From Glandiceps talaboti (taxonomy: Eukaryota > Hemichordata > Enteropneusta > Spengelidae): a DNA stretch of 64,000 nucleotides. Every line of letters begins with the position of its first letter. Within the stretch, counting starts at the first letter, position 1. The notes beneath the pieces are model-generated. The model ran no database searches. It was not told where the DNA came from and saw only the letters and a program-made list of their open reading frames with translations. A program made the translations under genes and the position numbers. Below are positions 37,279 through 51,212 of the stretch, in pieces. The DNA lies in assembly GCF_964340395.1 (NCBI RefSeq), contig NC_135556.1:5001-69000 (forward strand), written 5' to 3'.

Positions 37279-38728
37279 TCAAAACCTTCCAAATTGGTTA
37301 TAGACAGGTGAAAACAGATCAAAACTGGTCAAAATCTGTGCAAACCTGTCAAACCGGTCCAAACTGGTCAAAAATAGGTGCAAACAACTCAAAACCCGTC
37401 AAAACCGATCAAAACTTGTCAAAACCTGTCGCAAACCGGTTTAAACCTATCCAAACCTGTCCAAAATAGGTGCAAACAACTCAAAACCAGTCAAAACCTG
37501 TCAAAACCTGTCAAAACCGGTCCAAACCGGTCCAAAACCTATCCAAACCGGTCCAAAACCAGTGCAAACAAGTCAAAACTGATCAAAACCAGTCAACACT
37601 GGTTTTAAACCGGTCAAAACTGATCAAAACTGGTCAAAACCTGTCAAAACCGGTTCAAACCTGTCGAAACCTATCGAAACCAGTCCAAAACTGGTGCAAA
37701 CAAGTCAAAACCGATCAAAACCAGTCAACACAGGTTTAAAACCGGTCAAAACTGATCAAAACTGGTCAAAACCTGTCGCAAACCGGTTTAAAACAAGTGA
37801 AAACTGGTCAAAACCTGTGCAAACCTGTCAAACCGGTCCAAACCGGTCAAAAATCAAACAACTCAAAACCCGTCAAAACAACTCAAAACCCGTCAAAACC
37901 TGTCCAAACCTGTCCAAACCGGTCCAAACCGGTCAAAAACCCATCCAAACTTGTCCAAAACCAGTGCAAACAAGTCAAAACTGATCAAAATCAGTCAACA
38001 CTGGTTTTAAATCGGTCAAAACTGATCAAAACTAGTCAAAACCTGTGCAAACATATCAAAACCGGTCCAAAACCGGTCCAAACCGGTCCAAACCTGTCCA
38101 AAACCATTCCAAACCGGTCACAAACCTGTCCAAACCGGTCCACAACCAGTGCAAACAAGTCAAAACTGATCAAAACCAGTCAACACTGGTTTTAAACCGG
38201 TCAAAACTGATCTAAACTGGTCAAAACCTGTCAAAACCGGTTCAAACCTGTCGAAACCTATCGAAACCAGTCCAAAACTGGTGCAAACAAGTCAAAACTG
38301 ATCAAAACCAGTCAACACAGGTTTAAAACCGGTCAAAACTGATCAAAACTGGTCAAAACCTGTCGCAAACCGGTTTAAAACAAGTGCAAACTGGTCAAAA
38401 CCTGTGCAAACCTGTCAAACCGGTCCAAAACGGTCAAAAATAGGTGCAAACAACTCAAAACCCCTCAAAACCGATCAAAACTTGTCAAAACCTGTCCAAA
38501 CCTTTTAAAACCGGTCCAAACCGGTCGAAAACCAGTGCAAACAAGTCAAAACTGATCAAAATCAGTCAACACTGGTTTTAAATCGGTCAAAACTGATCAA
38601 AACTGGTCAAAACCTGTGCAAACATATCAAAACCGGTCCAAAACCTGTCCAAACCGGTCCAAACCTGTCCAAAACCATTCCAAACCGGTCACAACCTGTC
38701 CAAACCGGTCCACAACCATTGCAAACAA

Positions 38729-39049
38729 GACAAAAAAGGTCAAAACCTGTCCATACCGGTTTTAAACCAGTCAAATCCGATCATAATTAGTTAAAACATA
38801 AACAATACTGTCAAAACCCGACCAAACCGCAAACCGATCGACACCTGTCCAAACCTGTTCTGTACAGGTTTAAATGAGTCAAAACCTGTGCAAACCTGTC
38901 CAAACGGTCCAAACCGGTGGACACCTGTCCAAACCTGTTCTGTACAGGTTTAAATGAGTCAAAACATGTGCAAACCTGTCCAAACGGTCCAAACCGGTCG
39001 AAAACCTATCCAAGGCGGACCAAAACTGGTGAAAATGAGTCAATATCGG
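38729..39049 (+). repeat. L25 module, delta type, long form
   Basis: Core at 38792-38810, 6205 bp after L22. Confidence 0.9.
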
Positions 39050-42000
39050 TCAAAACCTTCCAAATTGGTTATAAACAGATGAAAACAGATCAAAACTGAT
39101 CAAAACCAGTCAATACCGGTTTAAAACCGGTCAAAACTGATCAAAACTAGTCAAACCTGTCCAAAATAGGTGCAAACAAGTCAAAACCGATCAAAACAAG
39201 TCAACACCGGTTTAAAACCGGTCAAACCTGATCAAAACTGGTCAAAACCTGTCAAAACCTGTCAAAACCGGTCAAAACCGGTCCAAAACCTATCCAAACC
39301 GGTCCACAACCAGTGCAAACAAGTCAAAACTGATCAAAACCAGTCAACACTGGTTTTAAACCGGTCAAAACTGATCAAAACTGGTCAAAACCTGTCAAAA
39401 CCGGTTCAAACCTGTCGAAACCTATCGAAACCAGTCCAAAACTGGTGCAAACAAGTCAAAACCGATCAAAACCAGTCAACACAGGTTTAAAACCGGTCAA
39501 AACTGATCAAAACTGGTCAAAACCTGTCGCAAACCGGTTTAAAACAAGTGAAAACTGGTCAAAACCTGTGCAAACCTGTCAAAACGGTCCAAACCGGTCA
39601 AAAATCAAACAACTCAAAACCCGTCAAAACAACTCAAAACCCGTCAAAACCTGTCCAAACCGGTCCAAACCGGTCAAAAACCCATCCAAACTTGTCCAAA
39701 ACCAGTGCAAACAAGTCAAAACTGATCGAAACCAGTCAACACAGGTTTAAAACCGGTCAAAACTGATCAAAACTGGTCAAAACCTGTCGCAAACCGGTTT
39801 AAAACAAGTGCAAACTGGTCAAAACCTGTCCAAACCTTTCAAAACCGGTCCAAACCGGTCGAAAACCAGTGCAAACAAGTCAAAACTGATCAAAATCAGT
39901 CAACACTGGTTTTAAATCGGTCAAAACTGATCAAAACTAGTCAAAACCTGTGCAAACATATCAAAACCGGTCCAAAACCGGTCCAAACCGGTCCAAACCT
40001 GTCCAAAACCATTCCAAACCGGTCACAACCTGTCCAAACCGGTCCACAACCAGTGCAAACAAGTCAAAACTGATCAAAACCAGTCAACACTGGTTTTAAA
40101 CCGGTCAAAACTGATCTAAACTGGTCAAAACCTGTCAAAACCGGTTCAAACCTGTCGAAACCTATCGAAACCAGTCCAAAACTGGTGCAAACAAGTCAAA
40201 ACTGATCAAAACCAGTCAACACAGGTTTAAAACCGGTCAAAACTGATCAAAACTGGTCAAAACCTGTCGCAAACCGGTTTAAAACAAGTGAAAACAGATC
40301 AAAACTGGTCAAAATCTGTGCAAACCTGTCAAACCGGTCCAAACTGGTCAAAAATAGGTGCAAACAACTCAAAACCCGTCAAAACCGATCAAAACTTGTC
40401 AAAACCTGTCGCAAACCGGTTTAAACCTATCCAAACCTGTCCAAAATAGGTGCAAACAACTCAAAACCAGTCAAAACCTGTCAAAACCTGTCAAAACCGG
40501 TCCAAACCGGTCCAAAACCTATCCAAACCGGTCCAAAACCAGTGCAAACAAGTCAAAACTGATCAAAACCAGTCAACACTGGTTTTAAACCGGTCAAAAC
40601 TGATCAAAACTGGTCAAAACCTGTCAAAACCGGTTCAAACCTGTCGAAACCTATCGAAACCAGTCCAAAACTGGTGCAAACAAGTCAAAACCGATCAAAA
40701 CCAGTCAACACAGGTTTAAAACCGGTCAAAACTGATCAAAACTGGTCAAAACCTGTCGCAAACCGGTTTAAAACAAGTGAAAACTGGTCAAAACCTGTGC
40801 AAACCTGTCAAACCGGTCCAAACCGGTCAAAAATCAAACAACTCAAAACCCGTCAAAACAACTCAAAACCCGTCAAAACCTGTCCAAACCTGTCCAAACC
40901 GGTCCAAACCGGTCAAAAACCCATCCAAACTTGTCCAAAACCAGTGCAAACAAGTCAAAACTGATCGAAACCAGTCAACACAGGTTTAAAACCGGTCAAA
41001 ACTGATCAAAACTGGTCAAAACCTGTCGCAAACCGGTTTAAATCTATCAAAACTTGTCAAAACCTGTCCAAACCTTTCAAAACCGGTCCAAACCGGTCGA
41101 AAACCAGTGCAAACAAGTCAAAACTGATCAAAATCAGTCAACACTGGTTTTAAATCGGTCAAAACTGATCAAAACTGGTCAAAACCTGTGCAAACATATC
41201 AAAACCGGTCCAAAACCTGTCCAAACCGGTCCAAACCTGTCCAAAACCATTCCAAACCGGTCACAACCTGTCCAAACCGGTCCACAACCATTGCAAACAA
41301 GACAAAAAAGGTCAAAACCTGTCCATACCGGTTTTAAACCAGTCAAATCCGATCATAATTAGTTAAAACATAAACAATACTGTCAAAACCCGACCAAACC
41401 GCAAACCTGTTCTGTACAGGTTTAAATGAGTCAAAACCTGTGCAAACCTGTCCAAACGGTCCAAACCGGTGGACACCTGTCCAAACCTGTTCTGTACAGG
41501 TTTAAATGAGTCAAAACATGTGCAAACCTGTCCAAACGGTCCAAACCGGTCGAAAACCTATCCAAGGCGGACCAAAACTGGTGAAAATGAGTCAATATCG
41601 GTCAAAACCTTCCAAATTGGTTATAGACAGGTGAAAACAGATCAAAACTGGTCAAAATCTGTGCAAACCTGTCAAACCGGTCCAAACTGGTCAAAAATAG
41701 GTGCAAACAACTCAAAACCCGTCAAAACCGATCAAAACTTGTCAAAACCTGTCGCAAACCGGTTTAAAACTATCCAAACCTGTCCAAAATAGGTGCAAAC
41801 AACTCAAAACCAGTCAAAACCTGTCAAAACCTGTCAAAACCGGTCCAAACCGGTCCAAAACCTATCCAAACCGGTCCAAAACCAGTGCAAACAAGTCAAA
41901 ACTGATCAAAACCAGTCAACACTGGTTTTAAACCGGTCAAAACTGATCAAAACTGGTCAAAACCTGTCAAAACCGGTTCAAACCTGTCGAAACCTATCGA

Positions 42001-43104
42001 AACCAGTCCAAAACTGGTGCAAACAAGTCAAAACCGATCAAAACCAGTCAACACAGGTTTAAAACCGGTCAAAACTGATCAAAACTGGTCAAAACCTGTC
42101 GCAAACCGGTTTAAAACAAGTGAAAACTGGTCAAAACCTGTGCAAACCTGTCAAACCGGTCCAAACCGGTCAAAAATCAAACAACTCAAAACCCGTCAAA
42201 ACAACTCAAAACCCGTCAAAACCTGTCCAAACCTGTCCAAACCGGTCCAAACCGGTCAAAAACCCATCCAAACTTGTCCAAAACCAGTGCAAACAAGTCA
42301 AAACTGATCAAAATCAGTCAACACTGGTTTTAAATCGGTCAAAACTGATCAAAACTAGTCAAAACCTGTGCAAACATATCAAAACCGGTCCAAAACCGGT
42401 CCAAACCTGTCCAAAACCATTCCAAACCGGTCACAAACCTGTCCAAACCGGTCCACAACCAGTGCAAACAAGTCAAAACTGATCAAAACCAGTCAACACT
42501 GGTTTTAAACCGGTCAAAACTGATCTAAACTGGTCAAAACCTGTCAAAACCGGTTCAAACCTGTCGAAACCTATCGAAACCAGTCCAAAACTGGTGCAAA
42601 CAAGTCAAAACTGATCAAAACCAGTCAACACAGGTTTAAAACCGGTCAAAACTGATCAAAACTGGTCAAAACCTGTCGCAAACCGGTTTAAAACAAGTGC
42701 AAACTGGTCAAAACCTGTGCAAACCTGTCAAACCGGTCCAAAACGGTCAAAAATAGGTGCAAACAACTCAAAACCCCTCAAAACCGATCAAAACTTGTCA
42801 AAACCTGTCCAAACCTTTTAAAACCGGTCCAAACCGGTCGAAAACCAGTGCAAACAAGTCAAAACTGATCAAAATCAGTCAACACTGGTTTTAAATCGGT
42901 CAAAACTGATCAAAACTGGTCAAAACCTGTGCAAACATATCAAAACCGGTCCAAAACCTGTCCAAACCGGTCCAAACCTGTCCAAAACCATTCCAAACCG
43001 GTCACAACCTGTCCAAACCGGTCCACAACCATTGCAAACAAGACAAAAAAGGTCAAAACCTGTCCATACCGGTTTTAAACCAGTCAAATCCGATCATAAT
43101 TAGT
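38792..43104 (+). repeat. 4313-bp HOR copy, one L unit shorter
   Basis: L cores are at 38792 (delta) and 41364 (gamma). Compared with the preceding 6205-bp unit it lacks the 1924-bp step between the two gamma modules, so one single-L unit was lost here or gained there. Private changes include CAGATG near 39075 (others CAGGTG), AAAACGGTCC near 39588 and TTTAAAACTATCC near 41768. Confidence 0.8.
41301..41601 (+). repeat. L26 module, gamma type, short form
   Basis: Core at 41364-41382, 6247 bp after L23. Confidence 0.9.
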
Positions 43105-43362
43105 TAAAACATAAACAATACTGTCAAAACTCGACCAAACCGCAAACCGATCGACACCTGTCCAAACCTGTTCTGTACAGGTTTAAATGAGTCAAAACCT
43201 GTGCAAACCTGTCCAAACGGTCCAAACCGGTGGACACCTGTCCAAACCTGTTCTGTACAGGTTTAAATGAGTCAAAACATGTGCAAACCTGTCCAAACGG
43301 TCCAAACCGGTCGAAAACCTATCCAAGGCGGACCAAAACTGGTGAAAATGAGTCAATATCGG
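43042..43362 (+). repeat. L27 module, delta type, long form
   Basis: Core at 43105-43123. Private AAAACTCGACC near 43131 where the others have AAAACCCGACC. Confidence 0.9.
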
Positions 43363-44527
43363 TCAAAACCTTCCAAATTGGTTATAAACAGGTGAAAACA
43401 GATCAAAACTGATCAAAACCAGTCAATACCGGTTTAAAACCGGTCAAAACTGATCAAAACTAGTCAAACCTGTCCAAAATAGGTGCAAACAAGTCAAAAC
43501 CGATCAAAACAAGTCAACACCGGTTTAAAACCGGTCAAACCTGATCAAAACTGGTCAAAATCTGTGCAAACCTGTCAAACCGGTCCAAACTGGTCAAAAA
43601 TAGGTGCAGACAACTCAAAACCCGTCAAAACCGATCAAAACTTGTCAAAACCTGTCGCAAACCGGTTTAAACCTATCCAAACCTGTCCAAAATAGGTGCA
43701 AACAACTCAAAACCAGTCAAAACCTGTCAAAACCTGTCAAAACCAGTCCAAACCGGTCCAAAACCTATCCAAAACGGTCCAAAACCAGTGCAAACAAGTC
43801 AAAACTGATCAAAACCAGTCAACACTGGTTTTAAACCGGTCAAAACTGATCAAAACTGGTCAAAACCTGTCAAAACCGGTTCAAACCTGTCGAAACCTAT
43901 CGAAACCAGTCCAAAACTGGTGCAAACAAGTCAAAACCGATCAAAACCAGTCAACACAGGTTTAAAACCGGTCAAAACTGATCAAAACTGGTCAAAACCT
44001 GTCGCAAACCGGTTTAAAACAAGTGAAAACTGGTCAAAACCTGTGCAAACCTGTCAAACCGGTCCAAACCGGTCAAAAATCAAACAACTCAAAACCCGTC
44101 AAAACAACTCAAAACCCGTCAAAACCTGTCCAAACCTGTCCAAACCGGTCCAAACCGGTCAAAAACCCATCCAAACTTGTCCAAAACCAGTGCAAACAAG
44201 TCAAAACTGATCGAAACCAGTCAACACAGGTTTAAAACCGGTCAAAACTGATCAAAACTGGTCAAAACCTGTCGCAAACCGGTTTAAAACAAGTGCAAAC
44301 TGGTCAAAACCGGTCCAAACCGGTCGAAAACCAGTGCAAACAAGTCAAAACTGATCAAAATCAGTCAACACTGGTTTTAAACCGGTCAAAACTGATCAAA
44401 ACTGGTCAAAACCTGTGCAAACATATTAAAACCGGTCCAAAACCGGTCCAAACCGGTCCAAACCTGTCCAAAACCATTCCAAACCGGTCACAACCTATCC
44501 AAACCGGTCCACAACCATTGCAAACAA

Positions 44528-44848
44528 GACAAAAAAGGTCAAAACCTGTCCATACCGGTTTTAAACCAGTCAAATCCGATCATAATTAGTTAAAACATAA
44601 ACAATACTGTCAAAACCCGACCAAACCGCAAACCGATCGACACCTGTCCAAACCTGTTCTGTACAGGTTTAAATGAGTCAAAACCTGTGCAAACCTGTCC
44701 AAACGGTCCAAACCGGTGGACACCTGTCCAAACCTGTTCTGTACAGGTTTAAATGAGTCAAAACATGTGCAAACCTGCCCAAACGGTCCAAACCGGTCGA
44801 AAACATATCCAAGGCGGACCAAAACTGGTGAAAATGAGTCAATATCGG
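44528..44848 (+). repeat. L28 module, delta-prime type, long form
   Basis: Core at 44591-44609. Delta-prime is marked by CTGCCCAAACGG and AAAACATATCC in the 3' half, shared only with L30, L32 and L34. Confidence 0.9.
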
Positions 44849-46294
44849 TCAAAACCTTCCAAATTGGTTATAAACAGGTGAAAACAGATCAAAACTGGTC
44901 AAAACCTGTCAAAACTGGTTCAAACCTGTCGAAACCTATCGAAACCATTCCCAAACTGGTGAAAACAAGTCAAAACTGATCAAAACCAGTCAATACCGGT
45001 TTAAACCTGGTCAAAACTGATCAAAACTAGTCAAACCTGTCCAAAATAGGTGCAAACAAGTCAAAACCGATCAAAACAAGTCAACACCGGTTTAAAACCG
45101 GTCAAACCTGATCAAAACTGGTCAAAATCTGTGCAAACCTGTCAAACCGATCCAAACTGGTCAAAAATAGGTGCAAACAACTCAAAACCCGTCAAAATCG
45201 ATCAAAACTTGTCAAAACCTGTCGCAAACCGGTTTAAACCTATCCAAACCTGTCCAAAATAGGTGCAAACAACTCAAAACCAGTCAATACCTGTCAAAAC
45301 CTGTCAAAACCGGTCCAAACCGGTCCAAAACCTATCCAAACCGTTCCAAAACCAGTGCAAACAAGTCAAAACTGATCAAAACCTTCCAAATTGGTTATAG
45401 ACAGGTGAAAACAGATCAAAACTGGTCAAAACCTGTCAAAATTGGTTCAAACCTGTCGAAACCTATCGAAACCATTCCCAAACTGGTGAAAACAAGTCAA
45501 AACTGATCAAAACCAGTCAATACCGGTTAAAAACCGGTCAAAACTGATCAAAACTAGTCAAACCTGTCCAAAATAGGTGCAAACAAGTCAAAACCGATCA
45601 AAACAAGTCAACACCGGTTTAAAACCGGTCAAACCTGATCAAAACTGGTCAAAATCTGTCGCAAACCGGTTTAAAACAAGTGAAAACTGGTCAAAACCTA
45701 TGCAAACCTGTCAAACCGGTCCAAACCGGTCAAAAATCAAACAACTCAAAACCCGTCAAAACAACTCAAAACCCGTCAAAACCTGTCCAAACCTGTCCAA
45801 ACCGTTCCAAACCGGTCAAAAACCCAATCAAACTTGTCCAAAACCAGTGCAAACAAGTCAAAACTGATCAAAACCAGTCAAAACAGGTTTAAAACCGGTC
45901 AAAACTGATCAAAACTGGTCAAAACCTGTCACAAACCGGTTTAAAACAAGTGCAAACTGGTCAAAACCTGTGCAAACCTGTCAAACCGGTCCAAAACGGT
46001 CAAAAATAGGTGCAAACAACTCAAAACCCGTCAAAATCTATCAAAACTTGTCAAAACCTGTCCAAACCTTTCAAAACCGGTCCAAACCGGTCGAAAACCA
46101 GTGCAAACAAGTCAAAACTGATCAAAATCAGTCAACACTGGTTTTAAATCGGTCAAAACTGATCAAAACTGGTCAAAACCTGTGCAAACATATCAAAACC
46201 GGTCCAAAACCTGTCCAAACCGGTCCAAACCTGTCCAAAACCATTCCAAACCGGTCACAACCTGTCCAAACCGGTCCACAACCATTGCAAACAA

Positions 46295-46595
46295 GACAAA
46301 AAAGGTCAAAACCTGTCCATACCGGTTTTAAACCAGTCAAATCCGATCATAATTAGTTAAAACATAAACAATACTGTCAAAACCCGACCAAACCGCAAAC
46401 CTGTTCTGTACAGGTTTAAATGAGTCAAAACCTGTGCAAACCTGTCCAAACGGTCCAAACCGGTGGACACCTGTCCAAACCTGTTCTGTACAGGTTTAAA
46501 TGAGTCAAAACATGTGCAAACCTGTCCAAACGGTCCAAACCGGTCGAAAACCTATCCAAGGCGGACCAAAACTGGTGAAAATGAGTCAATATCGG
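46295..46595 (+). repeat. L29 module, gamma type, short form
   Basis: Core at 46358-46376. It is the last intact short-form L in the window. Confidence 0.9.
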
Positions 46596-46960
46596 TCAAA
46601 ACCTTCCAAATTGGTTATAGACAGGTGAAAACAGATCAAAACTGGTCAAAATCTGTGCAAACCTGTCAAACCGGTCCAAACTGGTCAAAAATAGGTGCAA
46701 ACAACTCAAAACCCGTCAAAACCGATCAAAACTTGTCAAAACCTGTCGCAAACCGGTTTAAACCTATCCAAACCTGTCCAAAATAGGTGCAAACAACTCA
46801 AAACCAGTCAAAACCTGTCAAAACCTGTCAAAACCGGTCCAAACCGGTCCAAAACCTATCCAAACCGGTCCAAAACCAGTGCAAACAAGTCAAAACTGAT
46901 CAAAACCAGTCAACACTGGTTTTAAACCGGTCAAAACTGATCAAAACTGGTCAAAACCTG

Positions 46961-47328
46961 TCAAAACCGGTTCAAACCTGTCGAAACCTATCGAAACCAG
47001 TCCAAAACTGGTGCAAACAAGTCAAAACCGATCAAAACCAGTCAACACAGGTTTAAAACCGGTCAAAACTGATCAAAACTGGTCAAAACCTGTCGCAAAC
47101 CGGTTTAAAACAAGTGAAAACTGATCAAAACTGGTCAAAACCTGTCAAAACCGGTTCAAACCTGTCGAAACCTATCGAAACCAGTCCAAAACTGGTGCAA
47201 ACAAGTCAAAACCGATCAAAACCAGTCAACACAGGTTTAAAACCGGTCAAAACTGATCAAAACTGGTCAAAACCTGTCGCAAACCGGTTTAAAACAAGTG
47301 AAAACTGGTCAAAACCTGTGCAAACCTG
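46961..47328 (+). repeat. 184-bp tandem duplication (also at 49.7 kb)
   Basis: The run from TCAAAACCGGTTCAAACC to GTGAAAACTG occurs at 46961 and again 184 bp later. The same duplication is present at 49.7-50.1 kb (GTGCAAACAAG at 49758 and 49942). Both belong to segments related at an offset of 2747, so the 184-bp event predates the larger duplication. The end is approximate. Confidence 0.75.
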
Positions 47329-47862
47329 TCAAACCGGTCCAAACCGGTCAAAAATCAAACAACTCAAAACCCGTCAAAACAACTCAAAACCCGTCAAAAC
47401 CTGTCCAAACCTGTCCAAACCGGTCCAAACCGGTCAAAAACCCATCCAAACTTGTCCAAAACCAGTGCAAACAAGTCAAAACTGATCGAAACCAGTCAAC
47501 ACAGGTTTAAAACCGGTCAAAACTGATCAAAACTGGTCAAAACCTGTCGCAAACCGGTTTAAAACAAGTGCAAACTGGTCAAAACCTGTGCAAACCCCTC
47601 AAAACCGATCAAAACTTATCAAAACCTGTCCAAACCTTTCAAAACCGGTCCAAACCGGTCGAAAACCAGTGCAAACAAGTCAAAACTGATCAAAATCAGT
47701 CAACACTGGTTTTAAACCGGTCAAAACTGATCAAAACTGGTCAAAACCTGTGCAAACATATTAAAACCGGTCCAAAACCGGTCCAAACCGGTCCAAACCT
47801 GTCCAAAACCATTCCAAACCGGTCACAACCTATCCAAACCGGTCCACAACCATTGCAAACAA

Positions 47863-48183
47863 GACAAAAAAGGTCAAAACCTGTCCATACCGGTTTTAAA
47901 CCAGTCAAATCCGATCATAATTAGTTAAAACATAAACAATACTGTCAAAACCCGACCAAACCGCAAACCGATCGACACCTGTCCAAACCTGTTCTGTACA
48001 GGTTTAAATGAGTCAAAACCTGTGCAAACCTGTCCAAACGGTCCAAACCGGTGGACACCTGTCCAAACCTGTTCTGTACAGGTTTAAATGAGTCAAAACA
48101 TGTGCAAACCTGCCCAAACGGTCCAAACCGGTCGAAAACATATCCAAGGCGGACCAAAACTGGTGAGAATGAGTCAATATCGG
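47863..48183 (+). repeat. L30 module, delta-prime type, long form
   Basis: Core at 47926-47944. It shares GGTGAGAATGAG near 48164 with L32 only. Confidence 0.9.
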
Positions 48184-49102
48184 TCAAAACCTTCCAAATT
48201 GGTTATAAACAGGTGAAAACAGATCAAAACTGGTCAAAACCTGTCAAAACTGGTTCAAACCTGTCGAAACCTATCGAAACCATTCCCAAACTGGTGAAAA
48301 CAAGTCAAAACTGATCAAAACCAGTCAATACCGGTTTAAACCTGGTCAAAACTGATCAAAACTAGTCAAACCTGTCCAAAATAGGTGCAAACAAGTCAAA
48401 ACCGATCAAAACAAGTCAACACCGGTTTAAAACCGGTCAAACCTGATCAAAACTGGTCAAAATCTGTCGCAAACCGGTTTAAAACAAGTGAAAACTGGTC
48501 AAAACCTATGCAAACCTGTCAAACCGGTCCAAACCGGTCAAAAATCAAACAACTCAAAACCCGTCAAAACAACTCAAAACCCGTCAAAACCTGTCCAAAC
48601 CTGTCCAAACCGTTCCAAACCGGTCAAAAACCCAATCAAACTTGTCCAAAACCAGTGCAAACAAGTCAAAACTGATCAAAACCAGTCAAAACAGGTTTAA
48701 AACCGGTCAAAACTGATCAAAACTGGTCAAAACCTGTCACAAACCGGTTTAAAACAAGTGCAAACTGGTCAAAACCTGTGCAAACCTGTCAAACCGGTCC
48801 AAAACGGTCAAAAATAGGTGCAAACAACTCAAAACCCGTCAAAATCTATCAAAACTTGTCAAAACCTGTCCAAACCTTTCAAAACCGGTCCAAACCGGTC
48901 GAAAACCAGTGCAAACAAGTCAAAACTGATCAAAATCAGTCAACACTGGTTTTAAATCGGTCAAAACTGATCAAAACTGGTCAAAACCTGTGCAAACATA
49001 TCAAAACCGGTCCAAAACCTGTCCAAACCGGTCCAAACCTGTCCAAAACCATTCCAAACCGGTCACAACCTGTCCAAACCGGTCCACAACCATTGCAAAC
49101 AA

Positions 49103-49342
49103 GACAAAAAAGGTCAAAACCTGTCCATACCGGTTTTAAACCAGTCAAATCCGATCATAATTAGTTAAAACATAAACAATACTGTCAAAACCCGACCAAA
49201 CCGCAAACCTGTTCTGTACAGGTTTAAATGAGTCAAAACCTGTGCAAACGGTCCAAACCGGTGGACACCTGTCCAAACGGTCCAAACCGGTCGAAAACCT
49301 ATCCAAGGCGGACCAAAACTGGTGAAAATGAGTCAATATCGG
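49103..49342 (+). repeat. L31 module, gamma type with hairpin deletion
   Basis: Core at 49166-49184. Only the first H1 hairpin (49205-49225) is left. Against the short form it lacks 10 bp after CCTGTGCAAAC and a further 51 bp covering the second hairpin. The 51-bp loss is bounded by the repeated CTGTCCAAAC, consistent with slippage or single-strand annealing. TTATAGAC follows, so it derives from gamma. Confidence 0.9.
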
Positions 49343-50569
49343 TCAAAACCTTCCAAATTGGTTATAGACAGGTGAAAACAGATCAAAACTGGTCAAAATC
49401 TGTGCAAACCTGTCAAACCGGTCCAAACTGGTCAAAAATAGGTGCAAACAACTCAAAACCCGTCAAAACCGATCAAAACTTGTCAAAACCTGTCGCAAAC
49501 CGGTTTAAACCTATCCAAACCTGTCCAAAATAGGTGCAAACAACTCAAAACCAGTCAAAACCTGTCAAAACCTGTCAAAACCGGTCCAAACCGGTCCAAA
49601 ACCTATCCAAACCGGTCCAAAACCAGTGCAAACAAGTCAAAACTGATCAAAACCAGTCAACACTGGTTTTAAACCGGTCAAAACTGATCAAAACTGGTCA
49701 AAACCTGTCAAAACCGGTTCAAACCTGTCGAAACCTATCGAAACCAGTCCAAAACTGGTGCAAACAAGTCAAAACCGATCAAAACCAGTCAACACAGGTT
49801 TAAAACCGGTCAAAACTGTTCAAAACTGGTCAAAACCTGTCGCAAACCGGTTTAAAACAACTGAAAACTGATCAAAACTGGTCAAAACCTGTCAAAACCG
49901 GTTCAAACCTGTCGAAACCTATCGAAACCAGTCCAAAACTGGTGCAAACAAGTCAAAACCGATCAAAACCAGTCAACACAGGTTTAAAACCGGTCAAAAC
50001 TGATCAAAACTGGTCAAAACCTGTCGCAAACCGGTTTAAAACAAGTGAAAACTGGTCAAAACCTGTGCAAACCTGTCAAACCGGTCCAAACCGGTCAAAA
50101 ATCAAACAACTCAAAACCCGTCAAAACAACTCAAAACCCGTCAAAACCTGTCCAAACCTGTCCAAACCGGTCCAAACCGGTCAAAAACCCATCCAAACTT
50201 GTCCAAAACCAGTGCAAACAAGTCAAAACTGATCGAAACCAGTCAACACAGGTTTAAAACCGGTCAAAACTGATCAAAACTGGTCAAAACCTGTCGCAAA
50301 CCGGTTTAAAACAAGTGCAAACTTATCAAAACCTGTCCAAACCTTTCAAAACCGGTCCAAACCGGTCGAAAACCAGTGCAAACAAGTCAAAACTGATCAA
50401 AATCAGTCAACACTGGTTTTAAACCGGTCAAAACTGATCAAAACTGGTCAAAACCTGTGCAAACATATTAAAACCGGTCCAAAACCGGTCCAAACCGGTC
50501 CAAACCTGTCCAAAACCATTCCAAACCGGTCACAACCTATCCAAACCGGTCCACAACCATTGCAAACAA

Positions 50570-50890
50570 GACAAAAAAGGTCAAAACCTGTCCATACCGG
50601 TTTTAAACCAGTCAAATCCGATCATAATTAGTTAAAACATAAACAATACTGTCAAAACCCGACCAAACCGCAAACCGATCGACACCTGTCCAAACCTGTT
50701 CTGTACAGGTTTAAATGAGTCAAAACCTGTGCAAACCTGTCCAAACGGTCCAAACCGGTGGACACCTGTCCAAACCTGTTCTGTACAGGTTTAAATGAGT
50801 CAAAACATGTGCAAACCTGCCCAAACGGTCCAAACCGGTCGAAAACATATCCAAGGCGGACCAAAACTGGTGAGAATGAGTCAATATCGG
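50570..50890 (+). repeat. L32 module, delta-prime type, long form
   Basis: Core at 50633-50651. It is a sister of L30 by the shared GAGAATG change. Confidence 0.9.
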
Positions 50891-51212
50891 TCAAAACCTT
50901 CCAAATTGGTTATAAACAGGTGAAAACAGATCAAAACTGGTCAAAACCTGTCAAAACTGGTTCAAACCTGTCGAAACCTATCGAAACCATTCCCAAACTG
51001 GTGAAAACAAGTCAAAACTGATCAAAACCAGTCAATACCGGTTTAAACCTGGTCAAAACTGATCAAAACTAGTCAAACCTGTCCAAAATAGGTGCAAACA
51101 AGTCAAAACCGATCAAAACAAGTCAACACCGGTTTAAAACCGGTCAAACCTGATCAAAACTGGTCAAAATCTGTGCAAACCTGTCAAACCGATCCAAACT
51201 GGTCAAAAATAG

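Larger units (their letters stand above)
32587..38791 (+). repeat. 6205-bp HOR copy (delta-gamma-gamma)
   Basis: L cores are at 32587 (delta, long form), 35117 and 37041 (gamma, short form). The first part is repeated at 38792 with an offset of 6205 that becomes 6247 after about 33560/39760, reflecting a 42-bp length difference. The segment from L24 recurs from L26 at an offset of 4323. Confidence 0.8.
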
